NCBI RefSeq assembly: GCF_028687635.1
Contig: NZ_JAQTZS010000001.1
Location: 62,001-126,000 of the forward strand
Origin: Malikia sp.
GTDB lineage: Bacteria > Pseudomonadota > Gammaproteobacteria > Burkholderiales > Burkholderiaceae_C
Reading direction: 5' to 3'
Length of the DNA stretch: 64,000 nucleotides
A model generated the notes under the pieces. The model saw only the letters and a list, made by a program, of their open reading frames with translations. It was not told the origin of the DNA and did no database searches. This document shows, in pieces, positions 56,325-64,000 of the stretch. Made by a program: the position numbers and the translations under genes. Every line of letters starts with the position of its first letter. The first letter of the stretch is position 1.

Positions 56325-57326
56325 ATGAAACGCCTGTTCATCAAGACCGTCCTCGCCACCGTCACGCTGGCCGCCTGCGGCATGGCCGCCGCGCAGAGCA
56401 GCAAGACCATCAAGTTCGCGACCCAGAACCCCAAGGGCCACCCGCTGGTGGCCGGCATGGAGAAGTTCAAGGAGATCGTCGAGGCCAGGTCGGGTGGCAA
56501 GCTCAAGGTCAACCTGTTCCCTGGTGGCACCCTGGGCAGCGACCAGGCCAACGTCTCGGCGCTGCAGGGCGGCACGCTCGAGATGGTGACGATGAACTCC
56601 GGCATCCTGTCGAATCAGGTCAAGGAATTCGCGATCTGGGACTTCCCCTTCATGTTCAGCAACGAGAAGGAAGCCGACGCCATCATGGACGGCGCCTTCG
56701 GCCAGAAGATGCACGCCAGGCTCGAACCCAAGGGCCTGATCGGCCTGGCCTACTACGAGCTGGGCTTCCGCCAGATCAGCAACGGCAAGCGCCCGATCAA
56801 CAAGGTCGAGGACCTGGCCGGCCTCAAGCTGCGCGTGATCCCGAACCCGATCAACGTCGACTGGGTCAAGGCCCTGGGTGCCAACCCGACCCCGCTGCCC
56901 TTCCCCGAGGTCTACGGCGCGCTGGAGCAAGGCGCGATCGATGCCCAGGAGAACCCGATCTCGGTCATCCACGCCAACAAGTTCCAGGAAGTGCAGAAGC
57001 ACCTGGTGCTGAGCAACCACCAGTACAACCCGCAGTCGGTGCTGATCAGCAAGAAGTTCTGGGACAAGCTCGACGCCAGCGAGCAGAAGGTCGTCGCCGA
57101 TGCGGCCAAGGAATCAGCCAGGTACCAGCGCGAGTTCAACCGCGGCCAGACCGCCGGCGCGCTGGCCAACCTGAAGAAGGGCGGCATGCAGGTCACCGAG
57201 CTGCCGCCGACCGAACTGGCCAAGCTGCGCGACAAGCTGCGCCCGGTGACCGCCAAGTACGCGGTCAACGTCGGCCAGGAAACCGTGCAGGAATTGCAGG
57301 CCGAACTGGCCAAGGTCCGCAAGTAA
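56325..57326 (+). CDS. dctP: TRAP transporter substrate-binding protein (DctP)
   Basis: A 333 aa periplasmic binding protein with a Sec signal (residues 1-24, cut after AAA/AQ). It has the DctP fold with ATQNPKGHPLVAGMEKFKEIV, the carboxylate-binding Arg in LAGLKLRVIPNP and the DAQENP segment. The neighbourhood suggests quinate, shikimate, dehydroshikimate or a related ring acid as ligand. That is inference. Confidence 0.93.
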   Translation: MKRLFIKTVLATVTLAACGMAAAQSSKTIKFATQNPKGHPLVAGMEKFKEIVEARSGGKLKVNLFPGGTLGSDQANVSALQGGTLEMVTMNSGILSNQVKEFAIWDFPFMFSNEKEADAIMDGAFGQKMHARLEPKGLIGLAYYELGFRQISNGKRPINKVEDLAGLKLRVIPNPINVDWVKALGANPTPLPFPEVYGALEQGAIDAQENPISVIHANKFQEVQKHLVLSNHQYNPQSVLISKKFWDKLDASEQKVVADAAKESARYQREFNRGQTAGALANLKKGGMQVTELPPTELAKLRDKLRPVTAKYAVNVGQETVQELQAELAKVRK

Positions 57327-57379
57327 GCGCGACAGGGACGCCGGGCTGCCGGCGCCCCTTTCTTGACAGCATGAAAACC

Positions 57380-57394
57380 AACCGGTTCGTACAA
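57380..57394 (+). promoter_or_regulatory. Shared operator/promoter motif upstream of aroQ
   Basis: AACCGGTTCGTACAA is nearly identical to the site before dctQ. It lies two bases before the aroQ ATG, with TTGACA at 57363-57368 as a possible -35. Confidence 0.5.
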
Positions 57395-57396
57395 AA

Positions 57397-57870
57397 ATGA
57401 AGAAGATCCTGATCCTCAACGGCCCCAACCTGAATCTGCTCGGCACGCGCGAACCGGCCCAGTACGGCTACACCACGCTGGCCGATGTCGAGGCGTTCTG
57501 CCAGGCCCATGGCGAGCGGATCGGCTACGAAGTCGAGTGCTTCCAGAGCAACTGGGAAGGCGCGCTGCTCGACAAGATCCATGAGTACGGCCGTCTCTAC
57601 CAGGCGGGCGAGGCGCTGGGCATCGTCTTCAACCCGGGCGCCTTCACCCACACCTCGATCGCGCTGCATGACGCGATCAAGGGCGTCGATCCGCTGCCGG
57701 TGATCGAGTGCCATATCTCCAACGTGCACGCGCGCGAGGAGTTCCGCCATCACAGCTGGGTCTCGCCGGCCGCCGCCGGCATCGTGGTCGGCTTTGGCGT
57801 CGACGGTTACCTGGTCGCGATCGACGGCCTGGTGCGCAAGTTCGTCCATTCCGCCGCCCGCAAGGCCTGA
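57397..57870 (+). CDS. aroQ: 3-dehydroquinate dehydratase, type II
   Basis: Reversible dehydration of 3-dehydroquinate to 3-dehydroshikimate. The 157 aa product has ILNGPNLNLLGTREP, active-site Y23 (AQYGYTT), FNPGAFTHTSIAL and catalytic H106 in ECHISNVHAREEFR. Its place in a TRAP and dehydratase cluster points to a catabolic role rather than aromatic amino acid synthesis. The shared 15-bp motif is directly upstream. Confidence 0.94.
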   Translation: MKKILILNGPNLNLLGTREPAQYGYTTLADVEAFCQAHGERIGYEVECFQSNWEGALLDKIHEYGRLYQAGEALGIVFNPGAFTHTSIALHDAIKGVDPLPVIECHISNVHAREEFRHHSWVSPAAAGIVVGFGVDGYLVAIDGLVRKFVHSAARKA

Positions 57871-57887
57871 ATCCGATAAAACCGACC

Positions 57888-58721
57888 ATGATCACCGGCA
57901 ACACCGAAATCATCGCCCACATTGGCTACCCGACTTTCAGCTTCAAGTCGCCGATGATCTACAACCCCTACTTCGAGCAGGCCGGCATCGACTGCGTGGT
58001 GGTTCCGATGGGCTGCCAGGCGCCGGACTATCCGGCCTTCCTCAAGTCGGTGTTCCAGCTCACCAATATCCGTGGCGCGCTGATCACGATGCCGCACAAG
58101 GTCACGACGGTGGGCCTGCTCGACGAGGTGACGGCCACCGTCAAGGTCGCTGGCGCCTGCAATGCCGTCAAACGCCTGGCTGACGGCCGGCTGGTCGGCG
58201 ACATGTTCGACGGCGCCGGCTTCGTGCGCGGCGTGCAGCGCAAGGGCCTGGACCTGAGCGGCGCGCGCGTGCTGGTGGTCGGCGGCGGCGGCGTGGGCTC
58301 GGCGATCGCGGCTTCGCTGGCCGGCGCCGGCATCGCCTCGATCGGCCTGTTCGACGTCAACACCGCCTCGGCCGAGGCCCTGGGCCAGCGCATCCAAACA
58401 CACTACCCGCAAATCGAGGTCCGCACCGGCAGCAACGACCCAACCGGCTGCGATCTGGTGGTCAATGCCACGCCGATGGGCATGAAGGCCGGCGACCCGC
58501 TGCCGCTCGACGTCAACCGGCTCGCGCCCGAGACCTTCGTCGGCGAGGTGGTGATGGCGTCCGAGGTGACCGCCTTCCTGGCCGCGGCGCGCGAGCGCGG
58601 CTGCCGCACCCAGGTCGGCTCCGACATGCTGTTCGAGCAGATCCCGGCCTACCTCGAATACTTCGGCCTGCCGAGCACCACCGCCGAGCAGCTGCGCTCG
58701 GTGGCCCGTCTGTCATACTGA
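57888..58721 (+). CDS. Shikimate/quinate dehydrogenase-like protein
   Basis: A 277 aa NAD(P)-dependent dehydrogenase of the AroE family. The catalytic pair is K71 (TMPHKVTTV) and D108 (GDMFDGAGFVRG), and the Rossmann motif is VLVVGGGGVGSAIA. It is divergent from biosynthetic AroE and, beside aroQ and the dehydratase genes, is best read as a catabolic quinate or shikimate dehydrogenase. Substrate and cofactor are unproven. It starts 17 bp after aroQ. Confidence 0.85.
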   Translation: MITGNTEIIAHIGYPTFSFKSPMIYNPYFEQAGIDCVVVPMGCQAPDYPAFLKSVFQLTNIRGALITMPHKVTTVGLLDEVTATVKVAGACNAVKRLADGRLVGDMFDGAGFVRGVQRKGLDLSGARVLVVGGGGVGSAIAASLAGAGIASIGLFDVNTASAEALGQRIQTHYPQIEVRTGSNDPTGCDLVVNATPMGMKAGDPLPLDVNRLAPETFVGEVVMASEVTAFLAAARERGCRTQVGSDMLFEQIPAYLEYFGLPSTTAEQLRSVARLSY

Positions 58722-58761
58722 CAGCCTCGCGGCTACCAAGCGCCCGCCCTGCCCCACACCG

Positions 58762-58783
58762 GCCCGCATTCGCGGGCTTTTTT
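58762..58783 (+). terminator. Intrinsic terminator of the TRAP-aroQ operon
   Basis: GCCCGC-ATTC-GCGGGC followed by six T, 40 bp after the dehydrogenase stop and directly before the AEC gene, which must use read-through or a promoter not seen. Confidence 0.85.
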
Positions 58784-58788
58784 CCGCC

Positions 58789-59721
58789 ATGCTGCATATC
58801 CTCTCGATCACCTCGCCCATCTTCCTGCTGATCGCGGTCGGCTACCTGGCCGTCTGGCGCGGCCTCTTCAAGCGCGAGGACATGCTGGTGCTGGGCAAGC
58901 TGCTGGTCGACTTCCTGCTGCCGGCGCTGGTCTGCCGCGCGATCACCCAGTTCCCGCTGCAAGAGGTGCTCAACCTGCGCTACCTGGCAGTCTACGGCAC
59001 CGGCTCGGCGGTGGCGCTGCTGGCCGGCGTGCTCTACGGCCGCTGGCGCCACATGGCCTGGCCACGGGCCGCGCTGACCGGCATGGGCATGTCGGCCTCC
59101 AACACCATCTTCGTCGGCTTTCCCATCGTCAGCGAGCTGATCGGCCCGGGCGCGGCGATCGCGATGACGCTCGGCGTGCTGGTCGAGAACCTGCTGGTGG
59201 TCCCGGTCATGCTGCTGCTGGCCGGGCGCGACGCCAGTCTGCCCTGGCAGCGTTCGCTGGCCCAGTCGCTGCGCACGCTGGCGCGCAATCCCATCATCTG
59301 GGCCATAGCGGCCGGCGTGGCCTGCTCGGCGCTGGAATTGAAACTGCCCTATGTGCTAGACCGCAGCCTGCAGATCGTCGGGTCGGCCGCCACCGGCGTC
59401 GCGCTGCTCATGATCGGTGGCGTGCTGGTCGGCCAGCGCCTGCAAGGCATGCAGCTGGACCTGCCGGTCGTGGTCGGCGGCAAGCTGCTGCTGCACCCGC
59501 TGTGCGTGCTGGCCGCGCTCGCCCTGCTGCCGGCGGTCGCGCCCGAGCTGCACCAGGCCGCCATCCTCTACGCCTGCATGCCGATGCCCGCGCTGTTCTC
59601 GGCGCTGGCGCAGCGCCTGGGCCACGGTGGCTACGCCGCCACCTTGCTGGTGGCCTCGACCGTGGTGGCCTTCTTCAGCGTCAACGCCTGGATCTGGGTC
59701 GTGATGCACGGGCTGGGCTGA
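58789..59721 (+). CDS. AEC (auxin efflux carrier) family transporter
   Basis: A 310 aa membrane protein with about ten helices of the AEC family (ILSITSPIFLLIAVGYLAV, then SASNTIFVGFPI). Members move organic acids or amino acids. It lies between the TRAP operon and the convergent dehydroshikimate dehydratase genes and may export or import a pathway intermediate. Start codon ATG is 5 bp after the terminator T-run, with no clear Shine-Dalgarno. Confidence 0.88.
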   Translation: MLHILSITSPIFLLIAVGYLAVWRGLFKREDMLVLGKLLVDFLLPALVCRAITQFPLQEVLNLRYLAVYGTGSAVALLAGVLYGRWRHMAWPRAALTGMGMSASNTIFVGFPIVSELIGPGAAIAMTLGVLVENLLVVPVMLLLAGRDASLPWQRSLAQSLRTLARNPIIWAIAAGVACSALELKLPYVLDRSLQIVGSAATGVALLMIGGVLVGQRLQGMQLDLPVVVGGKLLLHPLCVLAALALLPAVAPELHQAAILYACMPMPALFSALAQRLGHGGYAATLLVASTVVAFFSVNAWIWVVMHGLG

Positions 59722-59761
59722 TACGGCTGATACGCCGGCCCCACTTGCGTCTGCGCCAGCC

Positions 59762-60670
59762 TCAGCCCGGCGTCTTCAAGCGCATCTGGTTCGGCAGCGG
59801 CACCGAGCAGCGCAGCACCTCCTCGGCCAGCCAGAGCGCCGACCGGCGCGCGCGCTCGGCCACGAAGGGCAGCGGCATCTGCACATAGTCGTCGTTGAAG
59901 ACCTCGAAGCTGTAGTCGCCCCGGTAGCCCAGGCGGTCGAGCCGCAGCACCAGGTCGACCAGCTGCTCGCTGTGCACGCCCTCGCCCGGGAAGACGCGGA
60001 AGGTGCGCGCGGTCGCCATGCGCTCCTCGAAGGTCTTGGTCTCCTGCCACATGAAATCGGCCAGCTGCACCAGGAAGATCTTGCTCGGGTCGAGGTAGTC
60101 GATCTCGTCGAGCGGAGTCTTGGCGGCGAAGATGTGATACGAGTCGATGCCGAGCCCCAAGTTCGGGCAGTCGGCGCGCTGGACCACGTCCCAGGCGGTG
60201 GTGAACTCGTTGATCGTGCGGCCCCAGGACAGGCCCTCGTAGGCTATTCTGATGCCGTGCGGAATCGCCAGCAGCGCGAGCTTGCGCAGGTCGCGCGCGA
60301 TCTGGTCGAGGTCCGAGCTCGCGTGCGCCGAGGTCGACGAGCAGGCCAGCAGCACCTTGCAGCCGAGCGCGGCGCACATCTCAAGCATCATCTTGGCGAT
60401 GTCGACCTTGTAGTGGTGCAGATGCCCGCTCAGACCCTCGAAATCGCGCAGCACCTGGAAACCGGTGCCGCGCAGGCCGCTGTCTTGCACGGCCCGCACC
60501 GCGGCCTGCCAGCCGCCGAGGTGGCCGACCAGGTCATTGGCCTTGAGCATGACCTGACTGAAGCCGGCGTCCTTCATCGCGGCCAGCTTGGCCTCGAGCG
60601 GCCCGGCCAGCGTGATGGTGTCCATGCCGAAGCCTGCGATGGCCTGGGCGGTGCTGCGCTTGAGCGTCAT
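59762..60670 (-). CDS. Sugar phosphate isomerase/epimerase family protein, probable 3-dehydroshikimate dehydratase
   Basis: A 302 aa TIM-barrel (AP endonuclease 2 fold). Metal ligands are likely in IAYEGLSWG, GLGIDSYHIF, FLVQLADFMW and YSFEVFND, the positions used by bacterial dehydroshikimate dehydratases. It corresponds to the N-terminal half of fused QuiC1 enzymes, which turn dehydroshikimate into protocatechuate. Here the half that matches the C-terminus is a separate gene upstream, three bases away. Confidence 0.82.
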   Translation of the reverse strand: MTLKRSTAQAIAGFGMDTITLAGPLEAKLAAMKDAGFSQVMLKANDLVGHLGGWQAAVRAVQDSGLRGTGFQVLRDFEGLSGHLHHYKVDIAKMMLEMCAALGCKVLLACSSTSAHASSDLDQIARDLRKLALLAIPHGIRIAYEGLSWGRTINEFTTAWDVVQRADCPNLGLGIDSYHIFAAKTPLDEIDYLDPSKIFLVQLADFMWQETKTFEERMATARTFRVFPGEGVHSEQLVDLVLRLDRLGYRGDYSFEVFNDDYVQMPLPFVAERARRSALWLAEEVLRCSVPLPNQMRLKTPG

Positions 60671-60673
60671 GGT

Positions 60674-61588
60674 TCAGGCCTTCTCGTCGTGGACCAACTC
60701 GAACACCACCGATCCGAGGTAGGTCTTGCTGATCGCGCCGCGCGCGCCGCTGTGCGCGGCCGGGCTCTCGACGAACTCGACCCCGAGCGCGCGCAACGCC
60801 TGCACCGCCGCCGGCACGTCGGGCACGCCCAGGCCGATGCGCTGCAGCCGCTCGTCGGCGTCCAGCACGTTGACATCGGGCTCGATCAGCTGGATCATGA
60901 AACGCTTGTCCGGGTCCAGCGCCGGCGTGCGCAGCAGCTTGCCCTTGGGCATGATGCCGAAGCGCTGCTCGTCGGGGATCAGCTCGGCGCCGATCAGCTC
61001 GCGGTAGAACTCGATCCAGTCGTAGCTGCGCTCCGGGCCGATGTACTGCACGATGCCGAAGAAATGGATGCCGGCCGTCGCCGCCGGGCGCTGCTCGACC
61101 GACGGAATCGGCACGAAGTCGACGTCGTAGATCGAGAACTCCTTGTAGCGATCGACGAAGTAGATCCGGCTGCCACCGGCGCCGTGGATGGCGGGGATAT
61201 TGAGCTCCATCACCTCGGGGTGGGTGCTGACCTCCCAGGCACCGCGCTCGAGCACATACTCGTAGGCGGCGCGCGCGTCGCGCACGCGCAGCGCGATGGC
61301 CGAGATGCTCGGCGCCTCGCTGACGCGGCCAGTGCCCTGGGCCACCGGCGGGTGTGCGTTGACCACGATGTTGAGCTCGCCCTGGCGGTACAGCAGCACC
61401 TCGCGCGAGCGGTGGCGCGCGACCGGCTTGAAACCCATGGTTTCGAGCACCTGGCCCAGCGCCTGCGGCTTGAGCGTCGCGAACTCGATGAACTCGATGC
61501 CGTCCAGGCCGATGGGGTTGGCGGCGTCGCTGAAAGAGGCTTGCAGCGGCTCGCGCTCGCCGGCCGACTTGAGCAGAAGGTCACTCAT
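60674..61588 (-). CDS. HPPD-like (VOC) protein, partner of the dehydratase
   Basis: A 304 aa protein of two VOC/HPPD-like halves (IEFIEFATLKPQALGQVLE and HFFGIVQYIGPERSYDWIEFY). It matches the C-terminal domain of fused QuiC1. In HPPD the second metal ligand is a His in the QHIAL-type motif; here it reads LQRIGLGV with R250, so dioxygenase activity is unlikely. The C-terminal Glu ligand (VVFELVHDE) remains. First gene of a two-gene operon facing iclR. Confidence 0.78.
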   Translation of the reverse strand: MSDLLLKSAGEREPLQASFSDAANPIGLDGIEFIEFATLKPQALGQVLETMGFKPVARHRSREVLLYRQGELNIVVNAHPPVAQGTGRVSEAPSISAIALRVRDARAAYEYVLERGAWEVSTHPEVMELNIPAIHGAGGSRIYFVDRYKEFSIYDVDFVPIPSVEQRPAATAGIHFFGIVQYIGPERSYDWIEFYRELIGAELIPDEQRFGIMPKGKLLRTPALDPDKRFMIQLIEPDVNVLDADERLQRIGLGVPDVPAAVQALRALGVEFVESPAAHSGARGAISKTYLGSVVFELVHDEKA

Positions 61589-61665
61589 AGGATATCTCCA
61601 GGTTCAGCCAGCACTGTAAGCCAGTCCGGGGGGCTTTTCTCGCATCTGCTCACTCACGGCGATCG

Positions 61666-61696
61666 ATAATCGAACCATTTACATCAATCATCGAAC
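61666..61696. promoter_or_regulatory. Candidate IclR operator
   Basis: ATAATCGAAC (61666-61675) and ATCATCGAAC (61687-61696) are direct repeats 21 bp apart, two helical turns, in the divergent region between the dehydratase operon and the IclR gene. Confidence 0.5.
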
Positions 61697-61713
61697 GAAA
61701 CAGGCCAGAATCC

Positions 61714-62493
61714 ATGAACGACTCCGATCCCCCCTTCACGCTCGAACGCCGCGACTGGATCGCCGGGCTCGAAAAGGGACTGGCCGTGATCGAGGCCTTC
61801 GACGCCGAGCACCCGCGCCTGAGCGCCAGCCAGGCCGGCCAGCGCTGCGGCCTGACCCGCACGGCGGCGCGCCGCCACCTGCTCACGCTGGTCCATCTGG
61901 GTTATGTCGCGACCGACGGCAAGCTGTTCTCGCTCACGCCGCGCGTGCTGCGCCTGGGTCAGGCCTACCTCGAATCAGCCAGGCTGCCGCGCGCGGTCCA
62001 GCCCTATCTGCAGCGGGTCACCGCCGGCACCGGCGAGGTCGCCTACGCTGGCGTGCTGGAGCAGGATGAACTGATCCATGTCGCGCGCAGCGGCACCCAC
62101 CGCCAGCTCAATGCGGGCTACATGCTGGGCTCGCGCGTGCAGGCCCAGGTGACCGCGGCCGGCCTGGTGATACTGGCCATGTCGGGCCCCGAGGTCTACG
62201 AGCCCTGGCTGGCTCGGCAGGAATTGCGCGCCTACACCTCGCACACCGTGGTTGACCGGGACGAGTTGCGCGGGCGGCTTGAGCTGATCCAGCGCCAGGG
62301 CTGGGCATTGTCCGAACAACAGCTCGAAATGAACTACCGCGGCGTGGCCGTGCCGCTCTACGACCACAAGGACCATCTGGTGGCCGCGATGAGCGTGACC
62401 ATGCCGATGCAGAACGAGGGCAGCGCAGACGCCGTCCGGCGCGTGCTGCCGGTGCTGCAGGACACGGCGCGCAGCATGAGACCGCTGCTCTGA
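61714..62493 (+). CDS. IclR family regulator (PcaR/PobR-like)
   Basis: A 259 aa regulator with an N-terminal winged helix (RLSASQAGQRCGLTRTAARRHLL) and a C-terminal IclR effector domain. The opening RRDWIAGLEKGLAVIEAFD is typical of the PcaR/PobR group that controls protocatechuate and hydroxybenzoate pathways. It is divergent from the dehydratase genes, which it most likely controls. Effector is unknown. Confidence 0.9.
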   Translation: MNDSDPPFTLERRDWIAGLEKGLAVIEAFDAEHPRLSASQAGQRCGLTRTAARRHLLTLVHLGYVATDGKLFSLTPRVLRLGQAYLESARLPRAVQPYLQRVTAGTGEVAYAGVLEQDELIHVARSGTHRQLNAGYMLGSRVQAQVTAAGLVILAMSGPEVYEPWLARQELRAYTSHTVVDRDELRGRLELIQRQGWALSEQQLEMNYRGVAVPLYDHKDHLVAAMSVTMPMQNEGSADAVRRVLPVLQDTARSMRPLL

Positions 62494-62518
62494 CCTGGCA
62501 TGGCGCGAAGCAGCGCCT

Positions 62519-63157
62519 TCAGCCTGGCGGCGGCTCCAGGTAGCGCCGATCCGACCAGGTCGCCAGCCACTGCGGCGCGAAGGCGACGAAGATAGCGCAG
62601 AACATGCCGGTCAGGAAGGCATCGCCCCAGGCCATGAGCCAGCGCGCCACCAGCGCCTCCTGCAGACTCACGCCGGTGAGCCAGCGCTGGGCGAATTCCT
62701 GCAGCAGGCCGGCGCCAAACACCGCCAGCGCCGTGCCAAGGAAGCCTCGCCCCAGCGTGTAGACAAACGGGTTGGCCGGCATGAAGCGCCGCAACAGGGC
62801 GCCGATGCCGAGCGCCAGCGTCGCGGGCACCAGGCCCAACCAGACCCATTGCGACAGCACGGCCAGCGCATCGTGCTGGCCGATCAGCCAGACCAGCAGC
62901 GCCACCAGCGCCAGCACGGGCACCGCCAAGGGCCAGCCCAGCATCAGGGCCAGCAGGCTGGCGCCCGAGAGCTGGACCTGCAGGCCCTGGGGCAGCTGCT
63001 GCGGCAGCAGCCAGAACCAGGGCAGCAAGGCGAGCGCGGCCAGCGCGGGCGTCAGCAGCGGGCCGCGCAACATGCGCCAGGGCTTGAGCGAGCAGGCGGC
63101 GACCAGCGCTGGCAGCCCCAGCACCAGTTCCAGCACGAGCAAAGCGTCGCCGTCCAT
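62519..63157 (-). CDS. Predicted membrane protein (COG3235-like)
   Basis: A 212 aa integral membrane protein with about seven hydrophobic helices and the C-terminal segment GDAFLTGMFCAIFVAFAPQWLATW. It resembles the uncharacterised COG3235 family, related to energy-coupling CbiM-like permeases. Substrate is unknown. The ATG at 63155-63157 was chosen over a TTG one codon upstream. It follows ffh by 26 bp on the same strand. Confidence 0.7.
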   Translation of the reverse strand: MDGDALLVLELVLGLPALVAACSLKPWRMLRGPLLTPALAALALLPWFWLLPQQLPQGLQVQLSGASLLALMLGWPLAVPVLALVALLVWLIGQHDALAVLSQWVWLGLVPATLALGIGALLRRFMPANPFVYTLGRGFLGTALAVFGAGLLQEFAQRWLTGVSLQEALVARWLMAWGDAFLTGMFCAIFVAFAPQWLATWSDRRYLEPPPG

Positions 63158-63183
63158 CAAAGCCCTCCGCCGCCGCGAACGGC

Positions 63184-64000
63184 TTACATGCCCGGCAGCT
63201 TGGGCATGCCCGGCATGCCGGCCAGGCCCTTCATGCCGCCGAGCTTCTTCATCATCTTCATCAGGCCGCCGCCCTTCATCTTCTTCATGACGGACTGCAT
63301 CTGCTCGAATTCCTTCAGCAAGCGGTTGACCTCCTGCACCTGGACGCCGGCGCCAGCGGCGATGCGGCGCTTGCGCGTGGCCTTGATCAGCTCGGGCTTG
63401 CGACGCTCCTGCGCCGTCATGCTGCAGATGATGCCTTCCTTGCGCTTCATTTCCTTCTCGGCGCGGCCGAGATCGGCCTCGCTGGCCTTGGCCGACATCT
63501 GGCTCGGCAGCTTGTCCATGAAGCTCGACAGGCCGCCCATCTTCTTCATCTGGCGGATCTGGTCGAGGAAATCCTCCAGGTCGAAGCCGTCGCCGCTCTT
63601 GACCTTGGCCGCCAGCTTCTCCGCCGCCGCCAGGTCGATGCCGGCCGTGACCTGCTCGACCAGCGCGACGATATCGCCCATGCCCAGCACGCGGCCGGCA
63701 TGGCGCTCGGCGTCGAACAGCTCCAGGCCGTCGATCTTCTCGGAGACGCCGGCGAACTTGATCGGCGCGCCGGTGACCGCGCGCACCGACAGGGCGGCGC
63801 CGCCGCGCGAGTCGCCGTCGAGCTTGGTCAGCACGATGCCGGTCAGCGGCAGCGCCTCCTTGAAGGCCTTGGCGGTGTTGATCGCGTCCTGGCCCTGCAT
63901 CGCGTCGACCACGAACAGCGTCTCGACCGGATTGAGCGCCGCGTGCAGCTGCTTGATCTCGGCCATCAGCGCCTCGTCGATCGCCAGCCGGCCGGCGGTG
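63184..64000 (-). CDS. ffh: Signal recognition particle protein Ffh, 5' end cut by window
   Basis: GTPase that targets nascent membrane proteins to FtsY. The visible 272 residues cover the end of the NG domain (VDAMQGQDAINTAKAF, then VLTKLDGDSRGGAALS) and the whole Met-rich M domain that binds SRP RNA and signals (KKMGGLSSFMDKLP, then MKKMKGGGLMKMMKKLGG). The C-terminus is intact. The N domain and P-loop lie beyond the window. Confidence 0.96.
   Translation of the reverse strand, partial: TAGRLAIDEALMAEIKQLHAALNPVETLFVVDAMQGQDAINTAKAFKEALPLTGIVLTKLDGDSRGGAALSVRAVTGAPIKFAGVSEKIDGLELFDAERHAGRVLGMGDIVALVEQVTAGIDLAAAEKLAAKVKSGDGFDLEDFLDQIRQMKKMGGLSSFMDKLPSQMSAKASEADLGRAEKEMKRKEGIICSMTAQERRKPELIKATRKRRIAAGAGVQVQEVNRLLKEFEQMQSVMKKMKGGGLMKMMKKLGGMKGLAGMPGMPKLPGM

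Overview
The window is chromosomal DNA from a GC-rich betaproteobacterium, most likely of the order Burkholderiales (Comamonadaceae or Sphaerotilaceae type). The assignment rests on conserved gene order (yceD-rpmF-plsX-fabH; purM next to hda-HAD-pcnB-folK; cysS-alkA-accA-tilS-lysC-tRNA-Ser; hemW-rdgB-rph facing yicC-gmk-rpoZ-spoT), on a tryptophanyl-tRNA synthetase with an added C-terminal domain, and on TRAP transport and aromatic catabolism genes. Genus cannot be fixed from the sequence alone.

Layout. 1-7.3 kb: fatty acid/ribosome operon, pdxH, and the hda-HAD-pcnB-folK operon. 7.45-9.16 kb: an IscB (OMEGA) element made of a structured omega-RNA region and a complete RuvC/HNH nuclease gene, inserted between hda and purM. 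9.2-23.2 kb: purM, a hybrid sensor kinase, murJ, a PHP phosphoesterase, a DMT exporter, YciO, a site-2 protease, trpS, tRNA-Ser(CGA), a probable small RNA, a UvrD-like helicase and a flavocytochrome c sulfide dehydrogenase pair. 23.2-42.5 kb: housekeeping genes for lysine/threonine synthesis, tRNA modification and charging, fatty acid and lipid A synthesis, protein folding, nucleotide sanitation and the stringent response.

42.5-53.1 kb is a defence island between greB and three tandem tRNA-Arg genes. It holds an EcoEI-like type I restriction-modification operon (hsdR, hsdM, hsdS) that also carries an AAA ATPase and two short gene remnants, then metY, then a Septu-like ATPase plus HNH nuclease pair. 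53.5-62.5 kb is a catabolic cluster: TetR regulator, TRAP transporter, type II dehydroquinate dehydratase, a shikimate/quinate dehydrogenase-like enzyme, an AEC transporter, a two-gene dehydroshikimate dehydratase set and an IclR regulator. Together these could import quinate or shikimate-type compounds and convert them to protocatechuate. The window ends in ffh.

The most notable items are the IscB element with its omega-RNA and 20-bp terminal repeats, the defence island with its remnants, the dehydroshikimate dehydratase encoded as two genes in reversed domain order, and a candidate regulatory RNA at 19.0-19.26 kb.
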